Part shown: one piece after another, positions 28,606-38,166 of the stretch | Layout of the letters: the number at the start of each line of letters is the position of its first letter | Numbering within the stretch: position 1 is the first letter of the stretch | NCBI RefSeq assembly: GCF_027484505.1 | Contig: NZ_JAIXSV010000256.1 | Location: 1 to 64,000, forward strand | Source: Asticcacaulis sp. | GTDB lineage: Bacteria; Pseudomonadota; Alphaproteobacteria; Caulobacterales; Caulobacteraceae | Direction of reading: 5' to 3' | DNA length: 64,000 nucleotides | Notes under the pieces: model-generated | Seen by the model: the letters and a program-made list of their open reading frames with translations, nothing else | Database searches by the model: none | What the model was told of the DNA's origin: nothing | Translations under genes and position numbers: made by a program

Positions 28606-30179
28606 AAGCCTTTTCCCGTCTGCTGGAAAGCCTCTATTACGAGCCATCGACGCTCGGTAAGACGCGGCTGCTGCTCGACTATCTGCGCACCACGCCCGAT
28701 CCCGACCGCGGCTATGCGGTGGCGATTATCGCCGGGGACCTGTCCCTACCCAATTTTCGGCGCTCCATGGTGCTGGAGATGATCCGGGCGCGCGTCGATC
28801 CGACGCTTCTCACCCTCAGCCACGACTATGTTGGTGAGCTGTCGGAAACCGTCGCCCATCTGTGGCCGGCCGCCGAAGCGAAACAGGGCGACTTGCCAGC
28901 TTTGCATGAGGTGGTCGAGGCCTTGCGCCATACGCCCAAGGCGCAACTGCCCGACTATGTGGCGGGTTTGCTCGATCAGATGACCTCGCCCGAACGCTGG
29001 GCCTTGCTGAAGATCGGGGCCGGGGCCCTGCGTATCGGCGTCTCGGCGCGCCTGCTTAAACAGGTGCTGGCGAAATTCGGTGATCAGCCGGTCGAGCGCA
29101 TCGAGAGCCTGTGGCATGGCATAGACCCACCCTATCAACCGTTGTTTGACTGGCTGGAAAGGCGGGGGCCGGAACCGGTCGTCACGGCGCGCCTGACCTT
29201 TACACCGGTCATGCTGGCCCACCCGCTGGAGGCCAAAGACCACGCCCTGATCACGCCGGAAACCTATGCCGCCGAATGGAAGCATGACGGTATCCGCGTA
29301 CAGGTGGTGCATTCGGGCATCGGTCGCGCCCTGTTTACGCGTACCGGCGATGATATTTCCGGCTCATTTCCGGACGTACTGGCGCATCTGAATTTTCACG
29401 CCGTGCTGGATGGCGAACTGCTGGTGCAGCGCGGTGAAGAGACAGGGACGTTTAACGATCTGCAACAGCGGCTGGGGCGCAAGGCCCCTTCGGCAAAATA
29501 TATGGCCGATTATCCGGCGGCGATTGTCGCCTATGATGTGCTATTTCTCGAAGGCGAGGACGTGCGCGCCCAGCCTTATAACCAGCGCCGTGCCCTGTTG
29601 CAGGCCGCTCTCGAGCGCCACCGGCCCTATGGCATCCGCCTGTCGCCGCAACTGTCCTATGGCGACTTTGTCGAACTGGAGGCCTTGCGCGGCAGCGTCG
29701 ATAATGCCTCGGTCATCGAAGGCCTGATGCTGAAACGCCGCGACAGCGCCTACGTCGCCGGACGGCCGACGGGACCGTGGTATAAGTGGAAGATCAATCC
29801 CAAGCTGGTCGATGCGGTGCTGATGTATGCGCAGCGCGGATCTGGCAAGCGGTCGAGTTTCTATTCCGATTTCACCTTCGGTCTGTGGTCGGGGAACCAA
29901 CTCCTCCCCATCGGCAAGGCCTATTTTGGCTTTACGGACGCCGAGTTGAAGGAACTGGACAAGTGGGTGCGCCACAACACGCTCAACAGCTTCGGGCCGG
30001 TGCGCGAGGTGAAGAAAGAGCTGGTGTTTGAGGTGGCGTTTGACGCCGTCAACCGTTCCAAACGCCACAAGTCCGGCTATGCCCTGCGCTTCCCGCGGAT
30101 CAACCGCATCCGCTGGGACAAGCCGGCGCAGGAGGCCGATCACCTGAGCGTTCTCGAACCTCTGGCGGGTACAAGCTGA
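28602..30179 (+). CDS. ATP-dependent DNA ligase
   Basis: Adenylation motif YAAEWKHDGIRVQ, DGELL, GLMLKRRDSAYVAGRPTGPWYKWKINP; overlaps exonuclease by 4 nt. Confidence 0.92.
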   Translation: MKAFSRLLESLYYEPSTLGKTRLLLDYLRTTPDPDRGYAVAIIAGDLSLPNFRRSMVLEMIRARVDPTLLTLSHDYVGELSETVAHLWPAAEAKQGDLPALHEVVEALRHTPKAQLPDYVAGLLDQMTSPERWALLKIGAGALRIGVSARLLKQVLAKFGDQPVERIESLWHGIDPPYQPLFDWLERRGPEPVVTARLTFTPVMLAHPLEAKDHALITPETYAAEWKHDGIRVQVVHSGIGRALFTRTGDDISGSFPDVLAHLNFHAVLDGELLVQRGEETGTFNDLQQRLGRKAPSAKYMADYPAAIVAYDVLFLEGEDVRAQPYNQRRALLQAALERHRPYGIRLSPQLSYGDFVELEALRGSVDNASVIEGLMLKRRDSAYVAGRPTGPWYKWKINPKLVDAVLMYAQRGSGKRSSFYSDFTFGLWSGNQLLPIGKAYFGFTDAELKELDKWVRHNTLNSFGPVREVKKELVFEVAFDAVNRSKRHKSGYALRFPRINRIRWDKPAQEADHLSVLEPLAGTS

Positions 30180-30232
30180 GGCTTGCCGCGGGTGGTGCCA
30201 CCCGCAAACGCCTGACGGCAAAATGTCCGGGC

Positions 30233-30748
30233 CTAATCGAGCACCAGATCGCCCGAAAAAGACGAGGGCCGCGTTTTGCGCGCCTGATCCGCCGGTACAT
30301 CGGCAATCTGCGACAGATAGGCGTGCCGATCCGTGGCCATCAGCCAGTTGAAGGCGTGCGAATAGCTGGTGAAACGGCACAGGGTTTCATTGGGAAAACC
30401 GGGCAGGGCAGCCGCCTGATGCCAGCGCTCGCAACGCGCCGCGCAGACCAGCGCCACATGGGCGTAGCAGTTGTGACGACCGCGCAGGGCCTGCCAGCGT
30501 TTGGCCAGTGTGGTGACGTGTTCGGTGCTGAAATCACGGTCATAACGCCGCATATCGACCAGCCGGTGATAAAGCCACGGCCGCTCCACGCGCTTGAGCG
30601 ACAGGAAGAACTGCTCGATAAGGTCTTCCGGCGGCAGGGTGCCAACCGGACGCAGAACGATCACTCGCAGATCGCTGTGCGCCATGAAGATCAGCCTGTC
30701 TTTGTCTGTGAGCTGGCCCATCCTGTCCTCCGCGTTAAAACGTAACAT
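30233..30748 (-). CDS. Hypothetical protein (171 aa)
   Basis: Intact ORF, convergent to ligase; no family recognised. Confidence 0.6.
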   Translation of the reverse strand: MLRFNAEDRMGQLTDKDRLIFMAHSDLRVIVLRPVGTLPPEDLIEQFFLSLKRVERPWLYHRLVDMRRYDRDFSTEHVTTLAKRWQALRGRHNCYAHVALVCAARCERWHQAAALPGFPNETLCRFTSYSHAFNWLMATDRHAYLSQIADVPADQARKTRPSSFSGDLVLD

Positions 30749-30959
30749 GAAAGAGTTATCAAATCACAACCGACGGTCGCGGCTAAAAAGCGTTGTCGTT
30801 TACGCTGAAATCGCGGCTCGCTCGCAAAAACAGGTGTGCATAAAGATCGCGTACCGCTTTTTAGACGGGTCTCTCTTTTCGTATGGACTTAAGCCTGCCA
30901 AAATGGCGTGCTTCGCTGCGCATGATTCGTAAAGGCGCAACTACAGGATTTTTAAGGTC

Positions 30960-31766
30960 ATGGTGGAAGACAACGAACGCGGCACCTACACGCCGCCGAC
31001 CGAGGATCATCTGAGCTACGACAGCCGCCGTCCCGCGCCGAAGCGGGATCAGACTCCGATCACCCTGATCGCGTCGTTTATCGTGCTGGTGGTGCTGCTG
31101 CTGGCGGTCGTGCTGTTCTACAATTCCGGCCTGAACACCCGTAAGGTCACGGATGTGGGTGACCCGCTGACGGCCTATAAGGACGGCAATATCGAGGAGG
31201 CCAAGCCGCTGAGCGACGAGGATATGCTTGACCCTTCGGTCAATCAGGAAGCGCACGCCTCAGGCACCGCACCCGTCTTTGCCAATGATACCGAGGCCCC
31301 GCAGGCCCGAGAAGCCGCTTCGGCGGTGGCACCGTCGGCCCCCAGTGCCAATGAGAACCTGCTGCCCCCGGCCCAGACCGCGCCGGCAAACCAGCCGACG
31401 CAACCCACGCCATCGGCTCCGGTCGCCGCCAAGCCTGCGCAACCGGCCCCTGTGGCGACCAAACCCGCCGAACCGGTCAAGACCGCAGAAGCCAAGCCGG
31501 AACCCAAGCCCGTGGTGGCGACTTCCGGCGGCGCATCGGTGCAGATCGGCGCCTTCTCGTCGCAGGCCATTGCCGACCGCGAATTTGCCGCCTTGGCCTC
31601 GTCTTACGGCCTGTTTGTTGGCGGCACGCGTAAGGTGGTCGAGAAGGTTGATCGCGACGGATCGACTTTTTACAGAACCTCCTTTAGCGGCTTTGCTTCC
31701 AAGGATAAGGCGCAGCAATTCTGCAACGCGCTGAAATCGGCGGGCAAGACCTGTTTCGTGAAGTAA
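30960..31766 (+). CDS. SPOR-domain membrane protein
   Basis: TM segment ITLIASFIVLVVLLLAVVLFYNSGL, Ala/Pro-rich linker, C-terminal SPOR: VQIGAFSSQAIADREFAAL...QQFCNALKSAGKTCFVK. Confidence 0.85.
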   Translation: MVEDNERGTYTPPTEDHLSYDSRRPAPKRDQTPITLIASFIVLVVLLLAVVLFYNSGLNTRKVTDVGDPLTAYKDGNIEEAKPLSDEDMLDPSVNQEAHASGTAPVFANDTEAPQAREAASAVAPSAPSANENLLPPAQTAPANQPTQPTPSAPVAAKPAQPAPVATKPAEPVKTAEAKPEPKPVVATSGGASVQIGAFSSQAIADREFAALASSYGLFVGGTRKVVEKVDRDGSTFYRTSFSGFASKDKAQQFCNALKSAGKTCFVK

Positions 31767-31780
31767 GAGTCCGTTAAAAC

Positions 31781-32872
31781 ATGCTGAATATCAAACAAAA
31801 AGCCAAAGTTTCCGCCGCCATCTACGGCTGTGCGGGGCTTGAGCTTACCGCCGCTGAACAGGCGTTTTTTGCCGCTAAAAAGCCGCTGGGCTTTATTCTG
31901 TTCAAGCGCAATATCGACACACCGGAGCAGGTCCGCGCCCTGATCAACGCGCTGAAAGCGGCGGCCGGGCACCCCGATGTGCTGATCCTGGTCGATCAGG
32001 AAGGTGGGCGCGTGCAGCGCTTCAAAGCCCCGCACTGGCCGTCCTATCCGCCCGCCGCCGCTTATGAGGCCGTGGCCAATTCGCCGTTTGAACAGCGTGA
32101 ATATGTCCGCATGGGGGCGCAACTGATGGCGCACGATCTACGCGCGCTGGGCGTCAATGTGGATTGTGCGCCAGTGCTGGATGTGCCGCAGGCGGGCACC
32201 CACGACGTGGTTGGTGACCGCGCCTATGGCCTGACCGCCGAGACCGTGGCCATTATGGGCCGCGCCGCCGCCGAAGGATTCTTGGCCGGCGGGGTGCTGC
32301 CGGTGATCAAGCACGCCCCCGGTCATGGCCGCGCTCAGGTCGATTCGCATCACGAACTGCCGGTCGTTAAGGCACGCCGTGATGAGCTGGAAAAGGTCGA
32401 TTTTCTGCCCTTCGCCGTCAATGCCGACATGCCTTTGGCGATGACGGCGCATGTCGTTTACACGGCGCTCGATCGCCGCAACCCGGCTACCACCTCCAAA
32501 AAGGTGATCAAGCTTATCCGCGAAGAGATCGGCTTTGACGGCCTGCTGCTCAGCGACGACATCGGCATGGGCGCGCTGAAAGGTCCGGTCGGCGCACGGG
32601 CGCGGGCCTCGCTGCGCGCCGGTTGCGACATCGTCCTGCATTGCAGCGGCGACCTTGAGGAAATGAAAGCCGTGTCGGTCTTCGTGCCAACCATTCGAGG
32701 CAAGGTTCAGCAGCGTCTCGAACGCGCGCTCCTGCGCCTCAAGCACAAGGTCGAACCGCTGAACGTCGAAGAGGCTCGGGGCCGTCTTCAGGTGCTGTTG
32801 CACCGCCCGGTCACCGTGCGCGAAGAGTATGAGGATTTCGTCGATCCGACCGCCTATCAGGAGGTCTACTAA
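31781..32872 (+). CDS. nagZ: Beta-N-acetylhexosaminidase
   Basis: GFILFKRNIDTPEQVRALI, VDQEGGRVQRF, KHAPGHGRAQVDSHHELP, LLSDDIGMGAL. Confidence 0.92.
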   Translation: MLNIKQKAKVSAAIYGCAGLELTAAEQAFFAAKKPLGFILFKRNIDTPEQVRALINALKAAAGHPDVLILVDQEGGRVQRFKAPHWPSYPPAAAYEAVANSPFEQREYVRMGAQLMAHDLRALGVNVDCAPVLDVPQAGTHDVVGDRAYGLTAETVAIMGRAAAEGFLAGGVLPVIKHAPGHGRAQVDSHHELPVVKARRDELEKVDFLPFAVNADMPLAMTAHVVYTALDRRNPATTSKKVIKLIREEIGFDGLLLSDDIGMGALKGPVGARARASLRAGCDIVLHCSGDLEEMKAVSVFVPTIRGKVQQRLERALLRLKHKVEPLNVEEARGRLQVLLHRPVTVREEYEDFVDPTAYQEVY

Positions 32873-32875
32873 GCC

Positions 32876-33733
32876 GTGAACACGCGCGGGGGCGCTTTGC
32901 CGGGGCTTGAAAACGAGGTGTTTCAGCACCGCCTCGATTTCACGGCCGATGCCGCGCCCGTGCCGGAGATCGAGGCCGACGACGCCCTTCTGCTCGATCT
33001 CGATGGCTACGAAGGCCCGCTGCACGTGCTCCTCGAACTGGCGCGGCAGCAGAAGGTCGATCTGCTGAAAATTTCGATCACCCGACTGGCTGAGCAGTAT
33101 CTGGTCTTCATCCAGCAGGCGCGACGGTTGCGTTTTTCGCTGGCGGCGGACTATCTGGTCATGGCCTCGTGGCTGGCCTATCTCAAATCGCGTCTGCTGC
33201 TGCCGGTGCCGGAGCGCAAGAAAAGCGATGAGCCGGAACCCGAAGAACTGGCCGCCGCGCTGGCCTTTCGCCTCAAAAAGCTGGAGGCTATCCGGAAGTC
33301 CGTGGAGGCCATCACCTCGCGCCCTCAGCTCAAACGCGATGTGTTCGCGCGTGGCGACCCGCAGGCCACGGTCATCCTGCCGTCGTCACGACTGGATGTC
33401 TCTTTGTTCGACCTGATGGGGGCCTATGTGACCCAGAGGCAGCGCGAAATCGCCCGCCATTACGACCCAACCATGCGCGTCGAGGCCTTCCCGCTGGAAG
33501 ATGCCCGCGACCATCTGCGCGATGTGCTGCCGCAGTTATCGGACTGGACGCCGCTGGATGAGATTGCGCCGCAGCCGGTGGGCGAGGGGGGGCCGCGCCG
33601 CGCCTCCTACGTCGCCTCGACCCTGTCGGCGGGGCTGGAATTGACCAAGGAGGGCCTGATGCAGGTGCAGCAACTGGGCACGTTCGACACGCTTTACCTG
33701 CGCCGCCGCCCGCCGCTGATGGAGGGACGATGA
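32876..33733 (+). CDS. scpA: Segregation and condensation protein A
   Basis: LDGYEGPLHVLLELARQQKVDLLKISITRLAEQYLVFIQQARRLRFSLAADYLVMASWLAYLKSRLLLP. Confidence 0.92.
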   Translation: MNTRGGALPGLENEVFQHRLDFTADAAPVPEIEADDALLLDLDGYEGPLHVLLELARQQKVDLLKISITRLAEQYLVFIQQARRLRFSLAADYLVMASWLAYLKSRLLLPVPERKKSDEPEPEELAAALAFRLKKLEAIRKSVEAITSRPQLKRDVFARGDPQATVILPSSRLDVSLFDLMGAYVTQRQREIARHYDPTMRVEAFPLEDARDHLRDVLPQLSDWTPLDEIAPQPVGEGGPRRASYVASTLSAGLELTKEGLMQVQQLGTFDTLYLRRRPPLMEGR

Positions 33734-33749
33734 GCGCTTTTCTATCATA

Positions 33750-33880
33750 CTCCCCCAACTTGCTTGGGGGAGGTGGATCGCTACCGACAGGTTGCGAGAC
33801 GGAGGGGGGCTTTCCTTTTGGCGCGCCCCCTCCGTCACGGACAAGCCGTGACACCTCCCCCGCTGCGCAGGGGAGGAGGT
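33750..33880. repeat. Mosaic palindromic repeat between scpA and scpB
   Basis: ctcccccaacttgcttgggggag; acggaggggggc...gcgccccctccgt; cacctcccccgctgcgcaggggaggagg. Confidence 0.75.
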
Positions 33881-33887
33881 AGACCGC

Positions 33888-34559
33888 ATGACCCCCGACC
33901 TGTCCGCCAAACTCGATATCGAGCGCGCCATTGAGGCCCTGTTGTTTGCCGCCGCCGCCCCATTGTCGGCGGCTGATCTGGCGCGACGTCTGCCCGAAGG
34001 GGCGGATGTGGGCAAGGCTTTGGCGGCATTAAAAGCGCGCTATGCCGACCGGGGTGTGACCCTCGAAGTGGTGGCCGACAAATGGCAATTCCGCACTGCG
34101 CCCGACCTCAGCCACCTGATGGTCGAAGAACGCGAAGAACCGCGCCGTCTGTCCAAGGCGGCTTTGGAAACGCTGGCCATCATTGCCTATCACCAGCCGG
34201 TCACGCGGGCGGAGATCGAGACGATTCGGGGCGTGGGCCTGTCGCGCGGCACGCTGGATGTGCTGCATGAGATGAACCTGATCCGCCTGCGCGGGCGCAG
34301 GCGCTCACCGGGCCGACCGGTCACCTATGGCACGACCGAACACTTCCTGGAGGTGTTTTCTCTGCCCAGCCTGCATGATCTGCCCGGCGCAGCGGATATG
34401 CGCGCGGCCGGCCTGCTCGACCTCAATGTGCCTGCCGATTTCGTCATCCCCGAACCCGGCGGCGCGCGTGAAGCCGAAGACCCCATCGGCCTTGAGGAGA
34501 TGGAACAGGTCGAGTTTGCACAGGATTTCTTTGAAAGCGCCGACGGCGACCGCGATTAG
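33888..34559 (+). CDS. scpB: Segregation and condensation protein B
   Basis: IERAIEALLFAAAAPLSAADLARRLPEG...LETLAIIAYHQPVTRAEIETIRGVGLSRGTLDVLHEMNLIRLRGRRRSPGRPVTYGTTEHFLEVF. Confidence 0.92.
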   Translation: MTPDLSAKLDIERAIEALLFAAAAPLSAADLARRLPEGADVGKALAALKARYADRGVTLEVVADKWQFRTAPDLSHLMVEEREEPRRLSKAALETLAIIAYHQPVTRAEIETIRGVGLSRGTLDVLHEMNLIRLRGRRRSPGRPVTYGTTEHFLEVFSLPSLHDLPGAADMRAAGLLDLNVPADFVIPEPGGAREAEDPIGLEEMEQVEFAQDFFESADGDRD

Positions 34560-34679
34560 ACGGTGTAATTGGGCTTATTTTCGCTTTGATGTACGCCTAC
34601 AATACGCCTATAAGAGAGCAATACTTGTATCCCGAAGATGCGCCGCCGCAAGGCAGCGCCGCGCGTATGGAGATCTAAC

Positions 34680-34886
34680 ATGGGTAGCATGAGCATCTGG
34701 CACTGGGCCATTGTCGCGGTTGTCGCGCTGCTGCTGTTTGGCGGCCGTGGCAAGCTGTCGGGCCTGATGGGCGATGCCGCGAAGGGTATCAAGGCCTTCA
34801 AGGACGGCCTCAAGGATGAGGACGCCAAGAAGGACGAAACCAAGCCCGAAACGGCCAAGACCGTTACCGATAAGGACGCGGCCTAA
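34680..34886 (+). CDS. tatA: Sec-independent protein translocase TatA
   Basis: [47 protein letters not shown]. Confidence 0.92.
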   Translation: MGSMSIWHWAIVAVVALLLFGGRGKLSGLMGDAAKGIKAFKDGLKDEDAKKDETKPETAKTVTDKDAA

Positions 34887-34910
34887 GTCTTTTTCGTTAT
34901 TTTCTGCATG

Positions 34911-34944
34911 ACCGCCCCTCATTGAATAGGGGCGGTTGCTTTTT
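34911..34944 (+). terminator. Rho-independent terminator-like hairpin between tatA and tatB
   Basis: accgcccct-cattgaat-aggggcggt followed by tgcttttt. Confidence 0.65.
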
Positions 34945-34972
34945 CATGTTCTGACCCTAAGGCGTAATTTGA

Positions 34973-35560
34973 ATGCTGCCCGGTATTGGGGGCTCTGAGC
35001 TCGTACTCATTGCGGTGGTGGCCCTGATTGTGGTGGGGCCCAAAGATTTGCCGAAGCTGTTGCGGCAACTGGGTCGCTTTGTGGCCAAGATGCGCTCCAT
35101 GGCCGACGAATTCCGCACTTCTTTTGACGACATGGCGCGTCAGTCGGAACTCGATGATCTGCGCAAGGAGGTTGAAGCCCTGCGCTCCGGCAATGTCACC
35201 TCGCCGGTCATTGACGATATCCGCGAAGACATGCGGCGCATCGAAGGCGAAATCAACGACGCCATCCCACCCAAGGGCCACTACTACAGCGACAATGTCG
35301 ATGTCCCGTCGCCCGATGCTTATGATCATGGGCACACCCCGGCGGATTTCGGCAAGCCGTCTCTGACCGACGAACCCGAAGTGCCTAATACGGCGGCGGA
35401 CCCGGCGATAGCAGAGCCGGAAAAAAAGCCGCGCAAGCCGCGCGCGAAGAAATCCGCCGAAACCGTTGAACATGCACCGGTTATGGCCGAAGCCGAAGCG
35501 GCTGCGGCTAAACCCAAGCGCAGCCGCGCCAAAAAGACGACTGAGACTCTCCCGTCATGA
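34973..35560 (+). CDS. tatB: Sec-independent protein translocase TatB
   Basis: MLPGIGGSELVLIAVVALIVVGPKDLPKLLRQLGRFVAKMRSMADEFR. Confidence 0.92.
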   Translation: MLPGIGGSELVLIAVVALIVVGPKDLPKLLRQLGRFVAKMRSMADEFRTSFDDMARQSELDDLRKEVEALRSGNVTSPVIDDIREDMRRIEGEINDAIPPKGHYYSDNVDVPSPDAYDHGHTPADFGKPSLTDEPEVPNTAADPAIAEPEKKPRKPRAKKSAETVEHAPVMAEAEAAAAKPKRSRAKKTTETLPS

Positions 35561-36456
35561 ACGATCTGGTGACCAAAGACGACCTCCACCCGGACGAGGC
35601 CGAAATCGAGGCGTCGCGCGCGCCGCTGATGGACCACCTGATCGAGTTGCGTTCGCGCCTGATCTGGATGGTCGTGGCGTTCGTGGCGGCCTTTCTGCTG
35701 TGTTTTGGCTTCGCCGAGCCCATCTACATCTTCCTGACCCATCCCTATGAGATGGCCAACCGCATGTTTGAGGCGTCACGCGCCCACGGCGGGCATGGGG
35801 CGGGGCCGTTCGACCTGATCGAGATTATTCTGGGCCTCAAAGAGGTGCCGCAGGCTAAGAACAGCGTGGCGCTCATCACCACAGCGCCGCTGGAATTCCT
35901 GTTCACCAAGATGAAGATGGCGGGCTTTGGGGCGGTCATCCTCAGCTTCCCGGTGATCGCCTGGCACCTCTATCGCTTTGTCGCGCCGGGTCTTTATAAG
36001 CGCGAGCGCATGGCCTTTTTGCCGTTCCTGATCGCGGCGCCGGTACTGTTCGTCATGGGCGCGCTGCTCGTCTATTTCATTATCCTGCCGATGGTGCTGT
36101 GGTTCTCCTTAAGCCAGCAGATTTTGGGGGCAGGGGCCGTCACCGTGCAACTGATGCCCAAGGTGTCGGAATATCTGTCGCTGGTCACCACCCTGATGCT
36201 GGCCTTCGGCGCGTGTTTCCAGTTGCCGATTGTGCTGACGCTTCTGGGCCTGACCGGTATGGTGTCATCGAAAATGCTGTCATCCGGGCGGCGCTACGCC
36301 ATTCTGGGGATCGTGGTCGTTGCCGCCGTGGTCACGCCGCCGGACCCCATTTCGCAGCTTATGCTCGCCATCCCGATTGTGCTTTTGTACGAAATCTCGA
36401 TCCTGTGCGTGCGGATGATCGAATGGCGGCGCAAAGAGCCGTCGATTGTAAGCTGA
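35557..36456 (+). CDS. tatC: Sec-independent protein translocase TatC
   Basis: MDHLIELRSRLIWMVVAFVAAFLLCF...; six TM segments; overlaps tatB by 4 nt. Confidence 0.94.
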   Translation: MNDLVTKDDLHPDEAEIEASRAPLMDHLIELRSRLIWMVVAFVAAFLLCFGFAEPIYIFLTHPYEMANRMFEASRAHGGHGAGPFDLIEIILGLKEVPQAKNSVALITTAPLEFLFTKMKMAGFGAVILSFPVIAWHLYRFVAPGLYKRERMAFLPFLIAAPVLFVMGALLVYFIILPMVLWFSLSQQILGAGAVTVQLMPKVSEYLSLVTTLMLAFGACFQLPIVLTLLGLTGMVSSKMLSSGRRYAILGIVVVAAVVTPPDPISQLMLAIPIVLLYEISILCVRMIEWRRKEPSIVS

Positions 36457-36460
36457 GCCA

Positions 36461-36565
36461 TCCCCCCTCCGTCTTTCTCGTCAATGAAGCATTGACGAGA
36501 AATCCACCTTCCCCGTAAACGGGGAAGGATTTTTCCTCCCTACCTGCGCAACGGGGAGGGGGGAC
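36461..36565. repeat. Mosaic palindromic repeat between tatC and serS
   Basis: tttctcgtcaat-gaagc-attgacgagaaa (12-bp arms); ccttccccgt-aa-acggggaagg; cctccctacctgcgcaacggggagg. Confidence 0.7.
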
Positions 36566-36617
36566 CGCGAAGCGGCGGGCAGGGCGACCTGTCCATTGAG
36601 ACCTTGAGGACACTTCC

Positions 36618-38093
36618 ATGCACGATATCAAAGCCTTACGCGAAACACCTGAAGCTTATGTCAAGGGCTGGTCATCGCGGGGCCGTGAGTCGGCGCAAGC
36701 GGATGTCGATGCGCTGCTGACTCTGGATAAGGCCTTGCGTGCCGCCAAGACGGCGTTTGAGACCAATCAGGCGCAGTTGAAGAAGCTGTCCGGCGAAATC
36801 GGCAAGGTCTTGTCAGGTAAAAATGGGGCGCAGAAAGACGAGGCGCGGGCCGCCGAGCTGATGGCGGAGGTCGAGGGCCTGAAAGGCGCGATAGCCGCGG
36901 CGCAGGAAACGGAGCGTCAGACCGAAGAGGAACTGCGCACCCTGCTGGCTTCGCTGCCCAATATCCCGTTTGACGATGTGCCGCTGGGTGAAGATGAGGC
37001 GGGCAATGTCGAAATCCGCCGCCATGGCGCGCCGAATATCCTCAGCTTTCCGGCCAAGGATCACGCCGATCTGGGCGAAGCGCTTAAGGGGCCAACTGGC
37101 CCATTGATGGACTTTGAAGCGGCGGCCAAAATGTCCGGCTCGCGCTTTGTGGTGCTCAAGGGGCAACTGGCGCGTCTGGAGCGCGCCATCGGTCAGTGGA
37201 TGCTCGACACCCAGACCGCCGAGCACGGCTATACCGAGGTCAATCCGCCCGTACTGGTCAAGGACCACGCGCTGTTCGGCACGGGTCAACTTCCGAAGTT
37301 TGAAGAGGATTTGTTTAAAGTATCTAGCTTTAATGTTGATAGATATTTAGACGATCTTTCTCAAGCTATTACCCTCTTTAAAGAAGAGACTGAACTAAAT
37401 GTAGTGAACGCCTTAAATCCGCAGTATTTTGATAGTGCGCGTTTAAGAGATTTGTTGGCTAATATAGATGCGAAAACATATTATGACGACGTCCGCTACC
37501 TCATCCCCACCGCCGAAGTGTCGCTGACCAACCTTGTCCGCGAAGCCATCACGGCGGAAGAGGAACTGCCGCTGCGTCTGACGGCCCTGACCAACTGTTT
37601 CCGCGCCGAAGCCGGGTCGGCGGGCCGCGACACCAAGGGCATGATCCGTCAGCATCAGTTCCAGAAGGTCGAACTGGTGTCGATCACCACGCCAGAACAG
37701 TCGGCGGCGGAGCATGAGCGCATGACCGAATGCGCCGAAGCTATTCTCAAAAAGCTCGACCTCAGCTTCCGCACCATGCTGCTGTGTACCGGCGATATGG
37801 GCTTTGGCGCGCGCAAGACCTATGACCTTGAGGTGTGGCTGCCGTCGCAAAACACTTACCGCGAAATTTCGTCCTGCTCCAACTGCGGGGATTTCCAGGC
37901 CCGCCGTATGGACGCCCGCACGCGCAAGGCCGGCGAAAAGGGCACGCGCTTCCTGCATACGCTGAATGGTTCGGGGCTCGCGGTCGGCCGCACGCTGGTG
38001 GCGATCATGGAAAACTATCAGGACGAGGGCGGTCGCATCGCTATTCCGAGCGTGCTGCAACCCTATATGGGCGGCCTGACGCACATCGGCTGA
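36618..38093 (+). CDS. serS: Serine--tRNA ligase (contains AT-rich internal segment)
   Basis: [108 protein letters not shown]. Confidence 0.95.
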   Translation: MHDIKALRETPEAYVKGWSSRGRESAQADVDALLTLDKALRAAKTAFETNQAQLKKLSGEIGKVLSGKNGAQKDEARAAELMAEVEGLKGAIAAAQETERQTEEELRTLLASLPNIPFDDVPLGEDEAGNVEIRRHGAPNILSFPAKDHADLGEALKGPTGPLMDFEAAAKMSGSRFVVLKGQLARLERAIGQWMLDTQTAEHGYTEVNPPVLVKDHALFGTGQLPKFEEDLFKVSSFNVDRYLDDLSQAITLFKEETELNVVNALNPQYFDSARLRDLLANIDAKTYYDDVRYLIPTAEVSLTNLVREAITAEEELPLRLTALTNCFRAEAGSAGRDTKGMIRQHQFQKVELVSITTPEQSAAEHERMTECAEAILKKLDLSFRTMLLCTGDMGFGARKTYDLEVWLPSQNTYREISSCSNCGDFQARRMDARTRKAGEKGTRFLHTLNGSGLAVGRTLVAIMENYQDEGGRIAIPSVLQPYMGGLTHIG

Positions 38094-38166
38094 GCCGGCG
38101 CAGGCTAAATTCGCCTGTGGATAGATTTTTTATAAAAACAGTGGCATACTCTCAGCTCATTTACGA

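Noticed and set aside
31228-31734. Arg/Pro-rich and Gly-rich alternative ORFs over the SPOR protein gene
   Set aside because: Frame-shifted readings of the Ala/Pro-rich linker; SPOR frame is supported by domain and TM segment.
37297-37485. Mini-intein in serS
   Set aside because: Only about 55 residues, no Cys/Ser+1 splice junction, no intein block motifs (N-terminal Cys, TxxH, C-terminal HN); recorded instead as an unexplained AT-rich segment.
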